Source: an uncultured Verrucomicrobiota bacterium (GTDB lineage Bacteria > Verrucomicrobiota > Kiritimatiellia > RFP12 > UBA1067). Taken from it: 7,142 nucleotides of DNA. The notes below the pieces were generated by a model. The model was not told the origin of the DNA. It saw nothing but the letters and a program-made list of their open reading frames with translations, and did not search any database. Shown here piece by piece: positions 5,518 through 7,142 of this stretch (the stretch's first letter is position 1; each line of letters starts with the position of its first letter). The stretch is taken from assembly GCA_945487985.1 (NCBI GenBank), contig CALYTX010000067.1, positions 1 through 7,142 of the forward strand. The letters run 5' to 3'. Made by a program: the position numbers and the translations under genes.

Positions 5518-6447
5518 CTAAAGACCGCCTTGTCGCCCAGTTTTGCTTTCGAGCCACTTTGTCGTCTTGTCGGCGAATTCTTCGACGATGGCTCCGCCTG
5601 CGGCGAGCAGTTCTGTGCGTTCGTTCCGATCGCCGCGTATGGCCTCGCCGATCGAATCGAGGTTGAAAAGCGATGCCAGGCCCAGATTGCCAGCCTCCGG
5701 TTCGATATCGTTCGGCGAGGCCAGATCGAGAAAGACGGTGTGGTGGTTGAGTGCGAGACGCGCCGCTTCAATAATTATGTGGGGTGAGCAGGTGGCGGAA
5801 ATAACGATGTCGCTATCAGCGATTGCTGCATAGCGTTCGGCATAGCCGACAATCCTCGCGCCGAAGTCGCGCACGAGGTGGGCGGCGCGTTCCGGGCTGC
5901 GGTTGCATACCGATATCGTGCGCGCGCCTTTTTCCATGGCGATTTTTACGGCCAGCGTGCCAGTTCTTCCGCTGCCAATCACGAATACGCGCTTATTGGC
6001 GATACCTGCATGTGCGTCGACGAGTTCGACCCCCGCGCGGCACACCGACGGCGGAACAGCACCGATGTCGAGCGTGGTTTTCACGCGCTTGGCGCATGAC
6101 AGTGCATCGCGGAAGATGCGGTCGAGCACCGTGCCTACGCTGCCGGACTTGACGGCGTCGAGATAGGCAGCTTTCACCTGCCCGAGGATCTGGTATTCGC
6201 CGATGACCATCGATTCGAGGGCCGAGGCCACTCGGAAAAGGTGGGTTATGGCCTCGCGCCCAGATAGCGACAGCGGATATTCCCCTGGCGTGGGAGCCGT
6301 TGTGTCAACGCTGTAGAGTTCACAGCGGTTGCAGGTATCAATCCGCACCGCCTGCGCCGGCTGCAGCTGCGAGAGCAGATTGCGGGTTTGCTCGCGCCTG
6401 GCGCTGCCGGCTGTTTTCCAATCCGCCCCTCGACAAGCGAAAACCAC
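5518..6447 (-). CDS. hemA: Glutamyl-tRNA reductase, short form
   Basis: HemA reduces glutamyl-tRNA(Glu) with NADPH to glutamate-1-semialdehyde, the first committed step of C5 tetrapyrrole (heme) synthesis. The N-terminal catalytic domain is complete: DWKTAGSARRE (9-19) aligns with the family start, DTCNRCELY (37-45) contains nucleophile Cys39, and HLFRVASALESMVIGEYQIL (69-88) is the diagnostic block. The NADPH domain follows with VIGSGRTG (156-163), CNRSPERA (181-188) and SATCSP (217-222). DLASPNDIEP (241-250) has Asn where Arg is usual in the PRDI motif. The protein ends at 309 residues, about 100 short of E. coli, lacking the C-terminal dimerisation domain as in chlamydial HemA. Only 37 codons' worth of DNA separates it from its terminator, so this is not a frameshift. 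GTG 6447 is the only plausible start; no Shine-Dalgarno site is seen and it begins two bases after the aldolase stop, suggesting translational coupling. Confidence 0.93.
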   Translation of the reverse strand: MVFACRGADWKTAGSARREQTRNLLSQLQPAQAVRIDTCNRCELYSVDTTAPTPGEYPLSLSGREAITHLFRVASALESMVIGEYQILGQVKAAYLDAVKSGSVGTVLDRIFRDALSCAKRVKTTLDIGAVPPSVCRAGVELVDAHAGIANKRVFVIGSGRTGTLAVKIAMEKGARTISVCNRSPERAAHLVRDFGARIVGYAERYAAIADSDIVISATCSPHIIIEAARLALNHHTVFLDLASPNDIEPEAGNLGLASLFNLDSIGEAIRGDRNERTELLAAGGAIVEEFADKTTKWLESKTGRQGGL

Positions 6448-6449
6448 GG

Positions 6450-7142
6450 TTACATCAAGTCGCTAAGTTCGTGGTAGAGCCGAGAATAGTCGGTACGACC
6501 TTCCTTGATGAATTTGATTGCGCTTGACGGGTGGCTGTTCATTACTCCTGTAAGCAGATACGGCAAGTCGTAGCCCCAGACGGCACCTTCGGCCTTCAGC
6601 TTCAGCATGTGGGCGGAGACGAAATCGTAAATCGGCAAGGCGCTGTATTTTGGGTTCTTGAGGAACGAGAGCAGCTGTTCAGAGAAGCAATTGCCGGCAC
6701 CACGTCCCATGCCGTTGACCGTAACATCAAGGTAGTTCACTCCCCAGCGGCAGGCTTCAATCGTGTTGGCGAAGGCGAGCTGCTGGTTGTTGTGTCCGTG
6801 GAACCCGGCTTGCTTGCCGTTCATCGCCCCTACATACATCTTCGCCATATCGGCGATGTTTTCCGGATAGAAGTTGCCGAAGGAATCGACGAGATATAGC
6901 ACATCGGTGGACGACTCGGAAATCATTCTAAGCGCGGCCATGAGGTCGGAGCCGGAAACCTTCGATACCGCCATCAGATTGCAGGTGACTTCGTAGCCTT
7001 TGGCTTTGGCGTCTTCAATCATATCGAGAGCCAGCGGAATTTGATGGACATAGCACGCCACGCGAATCATGTCGACTACCGAGTCTGACTTGGGTGGGAT
7101 ATCGGTTTTGTAATCGCAGCGCCCGGCGTCGGCCATAACTGC
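6450..7142 (-). CDS. HMGL-family aldolase (4-hydroxy-2-oxovalerate aldolase-like), 5' partial
   Basis: This is the C-terminal 230 residues of a DRE-TIM metallolyase resembling 4-hydroxy-2-oxovalerate aldolase. The reading frame stays open to the window edge (Ala-Val before MADAGRCDY), so the methionine at 7136 is internal and the N-terminal catalytic Asp/Arg lies outside. Visible features, counted from that methionine, are VDSFGNFYPE (83-92), the metal-binding HGHNN (113-117) and NGMGRGAGN (141-149). These are the barrel-end motifs of the family, which cleaves or condenses 2-oxo acids at a divalent metal. No acylating aldehyde dehydrogenase partner is seen, so a role in aromatic breakdown is not supported. 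Relatives described only as 'aldolase catalytic domain' proteins also occur in cell-surface sugar clusters. The substrate is unknown. It is followed two bases later by hemA on the same transcript. Confidence 0.82.
   Translation of the reverse strand, partial: AVMADAGRCDYKTDIPPKSDSVVDMIRVACYVHQIPLALDMIEDAKAKGYEVTCNLMAVSKVSGSDLMAALRMISESSTDVLYLVDSFGNFYPENIADMAKMYVGAMNGKQAGFHGHNNQQLAFANTIEACRWGVNYLDVTVNGMGRGAGNCFSEQLLSFLKNPKYSALPIYDFVSAHMLKLKAEGAVWGYDLPYLLTGVMNSHPSSAIKFIKEGRTDYSRLYHELSDLM

Overview
This window is an ordinary bacterial chromosomal segment of moderately high GC. It is densely packed with housekeeping and stress genes read with the standard code: TGA, TAA and TAG all act as stops at normal gene ends. 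I see no rRNA, tRNA, mobile element, CRISPR array or phage gene. The organism cannot be named from sequence alone. The short HemA without a dimerisation domain recalls the chlamydial form, so a member of the Planctomycetes-Verrucomicrobia-Chlamydiae group (for example Lentisphaerota or Verrucomicrobiota) is a guess, not a conclusion.

Layout. Plus strand, 1-4464: a short C-terminal piece resembling the nucleotide pyrophosphohydrolase MazG, with its reading frame broken at the window edge; ispH (isoprenoid precursor synthesis, [4Fe-4S] reductase); a DsbD-like membrane thiol transporter with an unusual N-terminus and a shortened thioredoxin end; a U32-family protein of the TrhP/YegQ type (tRNA wobble uridine hydroxylation); then, after an 80-base gap with its own promoter-like sequence, metF (methylenetetrahydrofolate reductase). 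The first four are packed within 7 to 18 bases of each other and look like one operon; metF looks separately transcribed, possibly from a leaderless start.

A 166-base convergent gap (4465-4630) holds a perfect 11-bp stem-loop against the end of the next gene. Minus strand, 7142-4631: a partial HMGL-family aldolase running off the window, a short hemA starting two bases after it, a clear intrinsic terminator, and then a separately expressed pair of small heat-shock proteins (Hsp20 family). 

The genes do not make one pathway. Isoprenoid, thiol redox, tRNA modification, folate and tetrapyrrole functions sit side by side. I found no convincing new multi-gene system. The more unusual points are the DsbD domain changes at both ends, the short HemA, the aldolase-hemA coupling, the probable leaderless metF, and the apparent frame break in the MazG-like tail.
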